From: Clostridia bacterium
GTDB taxonomy: Bacteria; Bacillota; Clostridia; Christensenellales; Aristaeellaceae
NCBI GenBank assembly: GCA_009776385.1
Contig: WRFT01000043.1
Location: forward strand, 1-10,822
Reading direction: 5' to 3'
DNA length: 10,822 bases
The notes under the pieces were generated by a model. That model did no database searches, had not been told where the DNA came from, and saw only the letters and a program-made list of their open reading frames with translations. The first letter of the stretch is position 1. Every line of letters starts with the position of its first letter. Position numbers and translations under genes: made by a program. This document shows positions 1 to 6,746 of this stretch, piece by piece.

Positions 1-13
1 CCCACGGGTCATT

Positions 14-19
14 CCTCCC
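14..19 (-). promoter_or_regulatory. Ribosome binding site of the next gene downstream of priA
   Basis: On the minus strand GGGAGG occurs 4 nt after the priA stop codon. It is followed after 8 nt by a GTG at 5..3, which is good spacing, and after only 1 nt by an ATG at 12..10, which is too close. A further gene of the priA operon therefore probably starts at the very edge of the window with GTG. Only the start codon and two bases are visible, so the product cannot be named. In many Bacillota priA is followed by def and fmt, but nothing here tests that. Confidence 0.5.
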
Positions 20-23
20 TTGG

Positions 24-2246
24 CTATATCATGGATGCCGGATTAACCTCAAAAACCGCCGCGCAGGATGGCACACCGTCATGGGCAATATCGCTGAACA
101 TACCAAGTAAAGGCTTTATCTCCTCGCGGTCCAGAAGCTTCATCAACACCTGATACCGCGTGATGCCTTTGATGTAACGCACGGGCGCTTCGCCCCTGTG
201 TATGGAAAGCAGATACCGTCTGAGGTGATTGTTTTGGCGAACAGCCTCTTTGCATTTTTCAAACAGTACCTCCACAGCAGCGCGCGCGCGTTCGGCATCG
301 GCGGACTCCACCAGAATACGCGCCAACATGGTGATAGGCGGATAGAAGCATTTTTCACGCCGCGCGTACTCCGATTCAAAAAACGACCGGTAATCCTGCC
401 TGGCGGCATCGCCGATGACATCCTCGTCGGGTTTGTATGTTTGAATCACCACTTCCCCGCCCGCGTCACCGCGGCCGGCCCGGCCCGCCACCTGCGTTAA
501 GAGTTGAAACGTGCGTTCACGGGAACGGTAATCCGGCAGTCTGAGCATCAAATCCGCCGCTATGACGCCCACCAAAGTGACATCCGGAAAATCCAAACCT
601 TTGGCAATCATCTGCGTACCGATTAAAAGCTGCGCCTCCTTGTTTCTGAAACGGCTTAACAGCACGTGATGCGCATCCTTTCCGCCGGTGGTGTCCATGT
701 CCATGCGAATGGCGCGTGCATGTGGCAGCAGCTTTTTGGCTTCCTCCTCCACCTGCTGTGTGCCGAGGCCAAAAAAGCGTATATAGGCAGAACCGCATTC
801 CGGGCACTGTACGGGTAACGGTTCGGCACAACCGCAGTAATGGCACTTTAGCAGCTCGCCTTCTTTTTTGTGATAGGTCATGGACACGTCACATTGACGG
901 CAACGAACGGTATAACCACATTTGCGGCATGTAACAAAAAAAGAATAACCGCGCCTGTTTAAAAACAAAATGGCTTGATTTCCGGCCTGTATACACTGTA
1001 TCAATTTCTCGCGCAGCATGGCGCTGAATATGGAGCGGTTTCCGTTTTCAAGTTCTTTTCGCATATCCGCGATATGCACCCGGGGCAATGGCCTGTCCAG
1101 TACACGGCGATCCATTTCCAACAGAATATACTCGCCGCGTCTGGCCTTAGCGAAGGAGGCTATAGAAGGTGTCGCGCTGGAAAAAAGCACCAAAGCGCCT
1201 TCCCGCGAGGCTCTCGAAAGGGCTACATCACGGGCGTCATACCGCGGAAAACGATCTGAACGGTAACTGGATTCATGTTCTTCATCCACGACAACCAACC
1301 CCAGGTTTTCAACAGGCGCGAAGATGGCGGAACGCGCACCGATGACGACGCGTGCCTTGCCTAAGCGAACCCTGCGCCATTCGTCATACCGCTCACCGTC
1401 CGACAGACGCGAGTGCATGACCGCCGCCTCGTCAGGGAAACGGCCTCTGAACCACATGACCATCTGCGGTGTCAATGAGATTTCCGGTACCAGGATGATG
1501 GCGGACTTACCCATTTCAAGCGCGCGGCGTACCAAATGGATATACACTTCCGTCTTTCCGGACCCGGTAACACCGTACAGCAGGTATTTACCTTTGCCGC
1601 CGGTAAGGTTAGGCATCATTTCATCCAGCACCTCGCGCTGCTGCGCGGTTAACACATAATCATCCGCAATTCCGGTTGTCCCCCGGGCGTACGGTTCCCG
1701 TAAGTTCTCTTGTCTGTCGAGCGCGACATATCCTGACGCTTCCATTTTTTTAAGCGTTTCGCGCGGTTGATTTACAAGGGTTAGCAGCTCCGTAAGGGTA
1801 TGAGGCAGTCCATCAGACAAAACGGACACCATGGCGCGCATACGTACCGCGCGCGAAGGGATGGGAATATCAGACGCGGGTATGCGCAGCCGGGCCGTCA
1901 ATTCCGTACGCACCGTGTTGCGCCCGGACCGCATAACGGCGGGCAGCATCAACCTTAGAGTTTGCGCGAGCGGGCAGTGCGCGTCCTGGGCCATCTCCTC
2001 TGCCAGATCAATTAACGGCTCCGTAACGGCGGGATACGCCTCGTGTACAGCGTCGATATCTTTTATCTTTTTTACATCACAAACGGCTTCGCCGCTTATT
2101 TTAAGCACGATACCTTCGATGAGCCTGTACCCGAACGGTACGCGTACCCGCGATCCCCTCCATACCCCCATATTTTCGGGTATGCGGTAAGTATATACAT
2201 GCGCGACATTTTCATGCGCGATATCGACAATTACCTGAGCGTACAC
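24..2246 (-). CDS. priA: Primosomal protein N', replication restart helicase PriA
   Basis: PriA is the 3'-to-5' superfamily 2 DNA helicase that recognises stalled forks and loads the replicative helicase for replication restart. The 740-residue product has the family order: an N-terminal DNA-binding domain beginning YAQVIVDIA, Walker A GVTGSGKT (about 225-232), DEEH box (321-324), four CxxC pairs (about 440-484) that bind two zinc ions within the helicase region, the motif TQMIAKGLDFPDV (from about 544), and QVAGRAGRG (about 585). The length is normal for Bacillota. I place the start at GTG 2246: GGGAGG lies 7 nt upstream, and the reading begins exactly where PriA proteins usually begin. The open frame extends to a TTG at 2291, but that lies upstream of the predicted transcription start (promoter -10 at 2282-2287). 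The gene is intact, is the first visible gene of its operon, and diverges from serS. Confidence 0.97.
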   Translation of the reverse strand: MYAQVIVDIAHENVAHVYTYRIPENMGVWRGSRVRVPFGYRLIEGIVLKISGEAVCDVKKIKDIDAVHEAYPAVTEPLIDLAEEMAQDAHCPLAQTLRLMLPAVMRSGRNTVRTELTARLRIPASDIPIPSRAVRMRAMVSVLSDGLPHTLTELLTLVNQPRETLKKMEASGYVALDRQENLREPYARGTTGIADDYVLTAQQREVLDEMMPNLTGGKGKYLLYGVTGSGKTEVYIHLVRRALEMGKSAIILVPEISLTPQMVMWFRGRFPDEAAVMHSRLSDGERYDEWRRVRLGKARVVIGARSAIFAPVENLGLVVVDEEHESSYRSDRFPRYDARDVALSRASREGALVLFSSATPSIASFAKARRGEYILLEMDRRVLDRPLPRVHIADMRKELENGNRSIFSAMLREKLIQCIQAGNQAILFLNRRGYSFFVTCRKCGYTVRCRQCDVSMTYHKKEGELLKCHYCGCAEPLPVQCPECGSAYIRFFGLGTQQVEEEAKKLLPHARAIRMDMDTTGGKDAHHVLLSRFRNKEAQLLIGTQMIAKGLDFPDVTLVGVIAADLMLRLPDYRSRERTFQLLTQVAGRAGRGDAGGEVVIQTYKPDEDVIGDAARQDYRSFFESEYARREKCFYPPITMLARILVESADAERARAAVEVLFEKCKEAVRQNNHLRRYLLSIHRGEAPVRYIKGITRYQVLMKLLDREEIKPLLGMFSDIAHDGVPSCAAVFEVNPASMI

Positions 2247-2253
2247 ACCGGCA

Positions 2254-2259
2254 CCTCCC
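2254..2259 (-). promoter_or_regulatory. Ribosome binding site that decides the priA start
   Basis: GGGAGG on the minus strand lies 7 nt before GTG 2246. Just upstream is a short GC-rich hairpin, GCGGG-AACTG-CCCGC on the minus strand, which ends next to the Shine-Dalgarno sequence. It could influence access to the site, but it is small and may be chance. Confidence 0.7.
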
Positions 2260-2281
2260 GCGGGCAGTTCCCGCAAGCTTA

Positions 2282-2310
2282 AGTATATCAACGGCGTGGG
2301 TATATTTCAA
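2282..2310 (-). promoter_or_regulatory. sigma-A-type promoter of priA
   Basis: On the minus strand TTGAAA (2310-2305) and TATACT (2287-2282) are separated by 17 bp. Each hexamer matches the consensus in five of six positions. Predicted transcription starts near 2275, which leaves an approximately 30-nt leader before the GTG start at 2246. The promoter lies back to back with the serS promoter; the two -35 boxes are 12 bp apart. Confidence 0.7.
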
Positions 2311-2322
2311 TGCGCGCAATAC

Positions 2323-2351
2323 TTGCAATCTCGCCGAAACACAGGTATAAT
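2323..2351 (+). promoter_or_regulatory. sigma-A-type promoter of serS
   Basis: TTGCAA (2323-2328) and a perfect TATAAT (2346-2351) are separated by 17 bp. Transcription should start near 2358, giving a leader of about 80 nt before serS. That is too short for a T-box riboswitch, the element that often controls aminoacyl-tRNA synthetase genes in Bacillota. Confidence 0.8.
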
Positions 2352-2365
2352 GCGCCGTAATTTCA

Positions 2366-2418
2366 TATGCCGAACGGCTCAGATACCTTATTTTATATCA
2401 CTTACAGCACGCGGCATG
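2366..2418 (+). repeat. Inverted repeat in the serS leader
   Basis: ATGCCG (2367-2372) and CGGCAT (2412-2417) can pair and enclose most of the serS leader; a T-G wobble at 2366/2418 extends the stem. The 3' arm ends 7 nt before the purine-rich ribosome binding site at about 2426-2433. The 39-nt loop is AT-rich and shows no obvious further stem. A role in translation control is possible but unproven; six base pairs may be chance. Confidence 0.3.
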
Positions 2419-2440
2419 GGAATGGAAAGGCGGTTTTGGT

Positions 2441-3709
2441 ATGTTGGATATCCACCGCATCAGGCAGAACCCGGATGAAGTGAAAGAAGCGCTCGGAAGG
2501 CGTGGACAAGCCGTATCGCTGGATGATTTTATCGCGTTGGACGCGGAACGCCGCGATATACTGACAGAATCCGAGCGGCTTAAGAGCAAGCGCAACGAAT
2601 CCAGCAAGGCTATCGCGCGCCTGAAGGCTTCCGGTGAGGATACCCTGGCGCTGACGGAGGAAATGCGGCAGGTTGGAACCACGATAACGGAATTCGACGC
2701 GCGTGTGAAGGATATAGAAGAGAAACTGGAAGCCTTACTGCTGATGTTGCCCAATACCCCTCATCCCAGCGTGCCGGATGGCCGTGATGAAACGGAAAAC
2801 GTGGAAGTGAGGCGTTCGGGGACGCCCCGCGCCTTTACATTTGAACCGAAAGCGCATTGGGAAATTGGAACAAGGCTGGGCTTGTTGGATTTTGATACGG
2901 CCTCGAAGGTTTCCGGAGCGCGGTTCACCTTTTACCGCGGGTTGGGCGCCAAACTGGAACGCGCCATTATTAACTTTTACCTAAGCGTACATGAGGAGGC
3001 GGGCTTTGAGGAAGTGTTTCCCCCCTTTATGGTCACCCGCGCCGCCATGACCGGCACAGGACAATTGCCTAAGTTTGAAGGGGAGGCCTATAAGGTTAGC
3101 GAGGATACTTTTCTTATCCCTACAGCCGAGGTGCCCGTCACCAACATGTACCGTGAGATGATTATCAACGGGAGCCTCCTTCCCATCCGCCACAGCGCTT
3201 ACTCTGCATGCTTCCGCGCGGAAGCCGGCGCGGCGGGACGCGATACGCGCGGGCTGATACGTCAGCATCAGTTTAATAAAGTTGAAATGGTAAAAATCAC
3301 CAAACCTGAGCAAAGCGACGCGGAACTGGAAAGCATGACCGCGCAGGCGGAAAAAGTATTGCGCCTATTAGGGCTGCCCTACCGTGTTATTACCTTATGC
3401 TCGGGAGATTTAGGGTTTGCCTCCGCCAAGACATACGATATTGAGGTATGGATGCCCAGCTATAACCGATATCTTGAGATATCCAGCTGTTCGAACTGTA
3501 TGGACTTTCAAGCGCGCCGCGCGGGCATTCGCTACCGCGACAGTTTGACGGATAAACCGCGTTTCGCGCATACCCTCAACGGATCCGGCGTAGCCGTCGG
3601 CCGTTCTGTCGCGGCTGTTTTAGAAAACTTTCAAAACGAGGATGGTTCCGTTACCGTACCGGAGGTATTGGTCCCCTTCATGGGAACGGAACGCATTACG
3701 GGAAAATAA
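2441..3709 (+). CDS. serS: Seryl-tRNA synthetase
   Basis: This class II aminoacyl-tRNA synthetase charges tRNA-Ser with serine in the cytoplasm, and it also supplies the Ser-tRNA used for selenocysteine where that pathway exists. The product has 422 residues, the normal size. Residues 1-105 form the long helical arm (MLDIHRIRQNPDEV start, heptad-like charged region) that grips the tRNA variable arm. The catalytic core shows TAEVPVT (228-234), motif 2 with FRAEAGAAGRDTRG (258-271) and QHQF, the serine-site region EISSCSNCMDFQARR (346-360), and motif 3 GSGVAVGR (381-388) followed by LENFQNEDGS. The start is supported by AAAGGCGG about 7 nt upstream and by the standard N-terminus. It is transcribed alone from its own promoter and converges on the acyl-CoA synthetase gene. 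Confidence 0.98.
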   Translation: MLDIHRIRQNPDEVKEALGRRGQAVSLDDFIALDAERRDILTESERLKSKRNESSKAIARLKASGEDTLALTEEMRQVGTTITEFDARVKDIEEKLEALLLMLPNTPHPSVPDGRDETENVEVRRSGTPRAFTFEPKAHWEIGTRLGLLDFDTASKVSGARFTFYRGLGAKLERAIINFYLSVHEEAGFEEVFPPFMVTRAAMTGTGQLPKFEGEAYKVSEDTFLIPTAEVPVTNMYREMIINGSLLPIRHSAYSACFRAEAGAAGRDTRGLIRQHQFNKVEMVKITKPEQSDAELESMTAQAEKVLRLLGLPYRVITLCSGDLGFASAKTYDIEVWMPSYNRYLEISSCSNCMDFQARRAGIRYRDSLTDKPRFAHTLNGSGVAVGRSVAAVLENFQNEDGSVTVPEVLVPFMGTERITGK

Positions 3710-3753
3710 ATCTTACCCCTGCTTTGCCGCGTCCCGGCCGCGCAGTTCCGTTC
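3684..3753. repeat. 9-bp perfect inverted repeat straddling the serS / acyl-CoA synthetase junction
   Basis: GAACGGAAC (3684-3692, last codons of serS) is the exact reverse complement of GTTCCGTTC (3745-3753, last codons of the convergent gene). The 52-bp loop contains both stop codons. There is no T-run after either arm, so it is not a classical intrinsic terminator. Both arms are coding (around Thr-Glu-Arg in SerS, Arg-Thr-Glu-Leu in the ligase), so coincidence is possible. There is no other room for a terminator between the genes. Confidence 0.4.
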
Positions 3754-5392
3754 GGCGAATCTTGCCGGATATCGTCTTTGGCAGACTGTCGGCGAACTCG
3801 ATGATACGCGGATATTTATAGGGCGCCGTCATATGCTTAACGTGGTTCTGCAATGCTTTAATTAAAGCCTCCGAACGCTCTACACCCGGTTTTAAGACCA
3901 CGGTCGCCTTAACCAGCTGCCCGCGCATCTCATCCGGGACGCCCGTCACGGCCGCTTCCAGCACCGCGGGGTGTTCCAGTAACGCGCTTTCCACCTCAAA
4001 CGGCCCGATACGGTATCCGGCCGACTTGATTAAATCATCCGTTCTGCCTACATACCAGTAATAACCCCACTCATCGCGCCATGCGGTATCGCCGGTGTGG
4101 TAAATGTTATTGTACCAAACACCAAGCGTCATCTCCGGATCGTTATGATAACCCATAAACATACCCATGGGCGGCCCGTGATGCGTACGGCACACAATTT
4201 CTCCCGTCACGCCCGTAGGGCAGGTTTGTCCGTCCTCATCCACCAGATCTACCTCAAAGAGCGGCGAGGGTTTACCCATGGATCCCGGGCAGACCTTCAT
4301 CCAGGGGAACGTGGCTAAAGCAACCGTCAGTTCCGTCTGGCCGAACGCTTCACGCAGCTCGATACCCATACGCCGGCTCCAGGATTCCGCCATATCCGGA
4401 TTAAGGGGTTCCCCCGCAACGACGCAGCGCTGTAAAGACGATAAGTCATATTGTTCCAGCGGTTCTTGCAAAATATAGCGGTACATGGTCGGCGGCGCGC
4501 AGAAGCTGGTCACCTTATAACGAGATATAACACGAAGGATATCCGCCGCTTGAAAACGGTCAAAGTCATAGGCGAAGACGGCGCAGCCGCCCAGCCATTG
4601 GCCGTAGAGCTTACCCCAGACAGATTTAGCCCAACCGGTTTCAGATATGGTTAGGTGCAGGCCATGGTCTTCCGTTTGCTGCCAGTATACCGCCGTGATG
4701 ATGTGGCCTAACGGGTAGTAGTAATTATGCGCCACCATCTTTGGCAAGCCTGTGGTGCCGGATGTAAAGTAGAGCAGCATTAAGTCATCATCACACGCAA
4801 ACGCGTCGCCCGCCGGTTTTTCAAAGACATCGGGTTGATTGGCTACACCGGCATCGTAGTCTAACCAGCCTTCCCGACGCGTACGAACAAGCGCTTTATG
4901 CCGCAGACCCGGACAAGCCGGCAGCGCTTCCTCTACGGCTGTGACGATATCCGACTGCTGCCGGGTGCATACAAGCATCTTGACATCCGCGGCGTTCACC
5001 CGATACACAATATCCTTTGCCGTCAGCAGATGCGTGGCGGGAACGGTAACCGCGCCCAACTTATGCAGCGCGATGATCGCAGGCCAAAACTCATGATGAC
5101 GCTTTAAGATAAGCATGACGGCATCCCCTTTTCGGATGCCCAGAGAATGAAAATAACACGCCGCCCTATTGGAGGCTTCCATCATCTGTTTAAACGAAAA
5201 AACCCGTTCCGCGCCATCGGGATCCGTCCATACCAGCGCCGTGCGGTCCGGGTCTTCCTTGCCGTACCTATCCACCACGTCAAAAGCAAAATTAAACGAA
5301 ACGGGCTTTTTTAAACGAAAGTTTTTATTAAAATCCTCATAGGATATAAAGTCTCCCTGTACATCCAAATAGTCATGAAATAACGGCTTCAC
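3713..5392 (-). CDS. AMP-forming acyl-CoA synthetase (ANL superfamily, medium-chain/acetyl-CoA synthetase-like)
   Basis: The enzyme should activate a carboxylic acid with ATP to the acyl-adenylate and transfer it to CoA. The 559-residue product has all core ANL motifs: the phosphate loop YFTSGTTGLPK (about 208-218), REAFGQTE (347-354), YHTGD (431-435), the hinge and CoA-switch region GRTDDLIKSAGYRIGPFEVE (449-468), and PKTISGK with the catalytic lysine near 544. Overall form resembles the MACS branch (medium-chain or branched acyl substrates); the sequence alone does not fix the substrate. The start is GTG 5392, with AAGGAG 10 nt upstream. This GTG overlaps the TGA stop of the upstream XRE-cupin gene as GTGA, which implies translational coupling. 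An ATG further upstream at 5443 would lie inside the previous gene and lacks such support. The stop codon is 3 nt from the serS stop on the other strand. Confidence 0.93.
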   Translation of the reverse strand: MKPLFHDYLDVQGDFISYEDFNKNFRLKKPVSFNFAFDVVDRYGKEDPDRTALVWTDPDGAERVFSFKQMMEASNRAACYFHSLGIRKGDAVMLILKRHHEFWPAIIALHKLGAVTVPATHLLTAKDIVYRVNAADVKMLVCTRQQSDIVTAVEEALPACPGLRHKALVRTRREGWLDYDAGVANQPDVFEKPAGDAFACDDDLMLLYFTSGTTGLPKMVAHNYYYPLGHIITAVYWQQTEDHGLHLTISETGWAKSVWGKLYGQWLGGCAVFAYDFDRFQAADILRVISRYKVTSFCAPPTMYRYILQEPLEQYDLSSLQRCVVAGEPLNPDMAESWSRRMGIELREAFGQTELTVALATFPWMKVCPGSMGKPSPLFEVDLVDEDGQTCPTGVTGEIVCRTHHGPPMGMFMGYHNDPEMTLGVWYNNIYHTGDTAWRDEWGYYWYVGRTDDLIKSAGYRIGPFEVESALLEHPAVLEAAVTGVPDEMRGQLVKATVVLKPGVERSEALIKALQNHVKHMTAPYKYPRIIEFADSLPKTISGKIRRTELRGRDAAKQG

Positions 5393-5964
5393 GCATCTTT
5401 CTCTCCTTCCTCTTCCTTGATTACCACGGCGATAAAGCGGCAATCCCCCTCGGGCGCATACATAACATGCGGAAGGCTCGCGTCATAATACAAAGCGTCC
5501 CCCTGATTTAATAGGATGTCATTACCGCCCAGGTTCAAACGCAGAATACCTTCCAGCACATAGTTAAACTCCTGCCCCGGATGGCTATGCGCCTGCTTGA
5601 CAGTGCCCGGCGTATCCTGTTGAACGGTCACCAAAAACGGTTCGGCCAGTTTATCACGGAAATTATACGCTAAATGCCTGTAATGGTACTGTTTACGCCG
5701 GTCAAACGCCAGCCCCTGCCCCTTTCGCGTCAGTACATATCCCTTCAGCTTCGGGCTTTCTCCTGTCAGCAGATCGGAAATATCTACATTCAGCGTACGC
5801 GCAATGTTAAACAGATGGGAAAAAGAGAAATCTGTCTGCCCTGACTCGTAATTCAGATATTCTTCCTCCGTCATGCCGGAGCCGGCCGCCGTTTCACCGG
5901 GAGACAACCCCAGAATACCCCTGAGCTCCTTCATGCGCATTGCTATCAATCGGATTTGCTCCAT
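5389..5964 (-). CDS. XRE-family transcriptional regulator with C-terminal cupin domain
   Basis: The 191-residue cytoplasmic protein joins an N-terminal helix-turn-helix of the XRE/Cro type (about residues 7-67; GLSPGETAAGSGMTEEEYLNYESGQ is the recognition region, ending in DISDLLTGE) to a C-terminal cupin_2 barrel (about 105-183). The cupin motif 1 is complete in the form G-x5-HxH-x3-E-x6-G, with likely metal ligands His126, His128 and Glu132, and His166 in motif 2. Such proteins usually repress or activate neighbouring metabolic genes in response to a small ligand bound in the cupin. It is the first gene of a two-gene operon, coupled by a 4-nt overlap to the acyl-CoA synthetase, so that enzyme is its most likely target. 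ATG 5964 is chosen because GGGAGG (5977-5972) precedes it by 7 nt; ATG 5940 has no such site. It may bind its own promoter. Confidence 0.93.
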   Translation of the reverse strand: MEQIRLIAMRMKELRGILGLSPGETAAGSGMTEEEYLNYESGQTDFSFSHLFNIARTLNVDISDLLTGESPKLKGYVLTRKGQGLAFDRRKQYHYRHLAYNFRDKLAEPFLVTVQQDTPGTVKQAHSHPGQEFNYVLEGILRLNLGGNDILLNQGDALYYDASLPHVMYAPEGDCRFIAVVIKEEEGEKDA

Positions 5965-5990
5965 ACCTGACCCTCCCTTTTATGCAAAAA

Positions 5991-6050
5991 CCCCCGGCGA
6001 AGACCGAAGGAATCCCGGGCGCGCACGTTCCTAAATGCCCCAACCGCGCC
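5991..6050 (-). promoter_or_regulatory. Candidate attenuator in the XRE-cupin leader
   Basis: Within the leader (minus strand) a GC stem, CCCGG (6019-6015) with CCGGG (5997-5993), is followed by GG and TTTTT (5990-5986), shortly before the ribosome binding site. This resembles a weak intrinsic terminator with a 17-nt loop. An upstream alternative stem, GGCGCG (6050-6045) with CGCGCC (6023-6018), shares bases 6018-6019 with the terminator stem, so the two cannot form fully together. That is the geometry of an attenuator. I recognise no named riboswitch or T-box consensus in it. The stems are short and the region GC-rich, so the call is tentative. Confidence 0.35.
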
Positions 6051-6072
6051 GCCGTTGCTATTCATTTCGCGA

Positions 6073-6084
6073 TATGCTAGCATA
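6073..6084. repeat. 12-bp perfect palindrome over the -10 box, possible operator
   Basis: TATGCTAGCATA is a perfect palindrome covering the whole -10 hexamer (6079-6074) of the XRE-cupin promoter. XRE regulators commonly bind short dyads as dimers, so this is a natural candidate for an autoregulatory operator. Part of the symmetry comes from the extended -10 sequence itself, so chance is not excluded. Confidence 0.4.
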
Positions 6085-6103
6085 GCCGCAACCGGGCTGT
6101 CAA
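6074..6103 (-). promoter_or_regulatory. Promoter of the XRE-cupin / acyl-CoA synthetase operon
   Basis: On the minus strand a perfect TTGACA (6103-6098) is followed after 18 bp by TAGCAT (6079-6074), which is preceded by TGC, an extended -10. Transcription should start near 6067, about 100 nt upstream of the ATG at 5964. This is the strongest-looking -35 in the window. It sits in the 197-bp divergent region shared with the ECF sigma gene. I found no comparably convincing promoter facing the sigma gene, whose control may instead rest on an alternative sigma factor. Confidence 0.75.
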
Positions 6104-6148
6104 TCTTTAGGGCATGTTTTTATCCTGTTTACACGTTACCTTTTTGGC

Positions 6149-6155
6149 AAGGAGG
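6149..6155 (+). promoter_or_regulatory. Ribosome binding site that decides the ECF sigma start
   Basis: AAGGAGG is 6 nt upstream of ATG 6162. The in-frame ATG at 6114 would place this sequence inside the coding region and has no good site of its own. Confidence 0.85.
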
Positions 6156-6161
6156 AAAACG

Positions 6162-6743
6162 ATGAACGCTATATTACCGCAGCGTAACGCAGATGCGGAC
6201 ATACGCGCCTTCGAGGATTGGGTGACGCCGTATGAAGACGGCGTCTACCGCCTCTGTCTTCATATGACGGGCGATCGTGAGGACGCGGAAGACTGCGTTC
6301 AGGAAACCTTTATCAAAGCATACCGCGGTATGGCCGGTTTTAGAGGCGAGGCGAAGCCTTCTACATGGTTATATCGTATCGCATACCGGGCTTGTCTGGA
6401 CTTATTGGCCCGGCGAAAGCCGTACACAGCCCTGGAGGCGCTGCCGGAAGAGGGCGGGTTGATTGCGGGTACGGATCCGGGGCCTTACGCATCACTTGAA
6501 AAAAGCGAACGTTTCGCGCTTTTAAAACGTGCGCTGAACAGCTTGCCCGACACACACAGGGGCATCCTTATACTTAAGATACAAGGGCTTGACTACCGTG
6601 CCATCGCCAAAGTGACGGGGCTTCCGGAGGGAACGGTGAAGAGCCGCCTCAACCGTGCCAGAGAGAACCTGCGGCGCGCGCTGTTAACCGATAGGGAACT
6701 TTTTGAGGATACGGCCGTCCAAGTATTCGATAAGGAGGGTTAA
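6162..6743 (+). CDS. ECF-type RNA polymerase sigma factor (sigma-70 family)
   Basis: The 193-residue protein is a group 4 (extracytoplasmic function) sigma factor that directs RNA polymerase to a small set of promoters. Region 2 spans about 21-87, with DREDAEDCVQETFIKAYR (38-55) and FRGEAKPSTWLYRIAYRACLD (60-80), the core-binding and -10 recognition part. Region 4 spans about 117-172, with LPDTHRGILILKIQGLDYRAIA and the helix-turn-helix GLPEGTVKSRLNRAR (153-167) for the -35. There is no extra C-terminal sensing domain. The next gene starts 3 nt after its stop, and that gene's ribosome binding site lies in its last codons, so the two are cotranscribed and probably translated in concert. By analogy with other ECF pairs it is held by the downstream membrane protein. 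ECF factors often autoregulate, but I could not identify a -35/-10 pair with confidence. Confidence 0.95.
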   Translation: MNAILPQRNADADIRAFEDWVTPYEDGVYRLCLHMTGDREDAEDCVQETFIKAYRGMAGFRGEAKPSTWLYRIAYRACLDLLARRKPYTALEALPEEGGLIAGTDPGPYASLEKSERFALLKRALNSLPDTHRGILILKIQGLDYRAIAKVTGLPEGTVKSRLNRARENLRRALLTDRELFEDTAVQVFDKEG

Positions 6744-6746
6744 CGG

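Noticed and set aside
2358..2440. T-box riboswitch upstream of serS
   Set aside because: The leader is too short and lacks the conserved T-box sequence and terminator.
5393..5443. Upstream ATG extension of the acyl-CoA synthetase
   Set aside because: The 17 extra residues are Arg/Gly-rich and come from the other frame of the XRE-cupin gene; the GTGA overlap and AAGGAG favour GTG 5392.
6114..6161. Upstream ATG extension of the ECF sigma factor
   Set aside because: It adds 16 residues with no family similarity and would place the strong AAGGAGG at 6149-6155 inside the gene.
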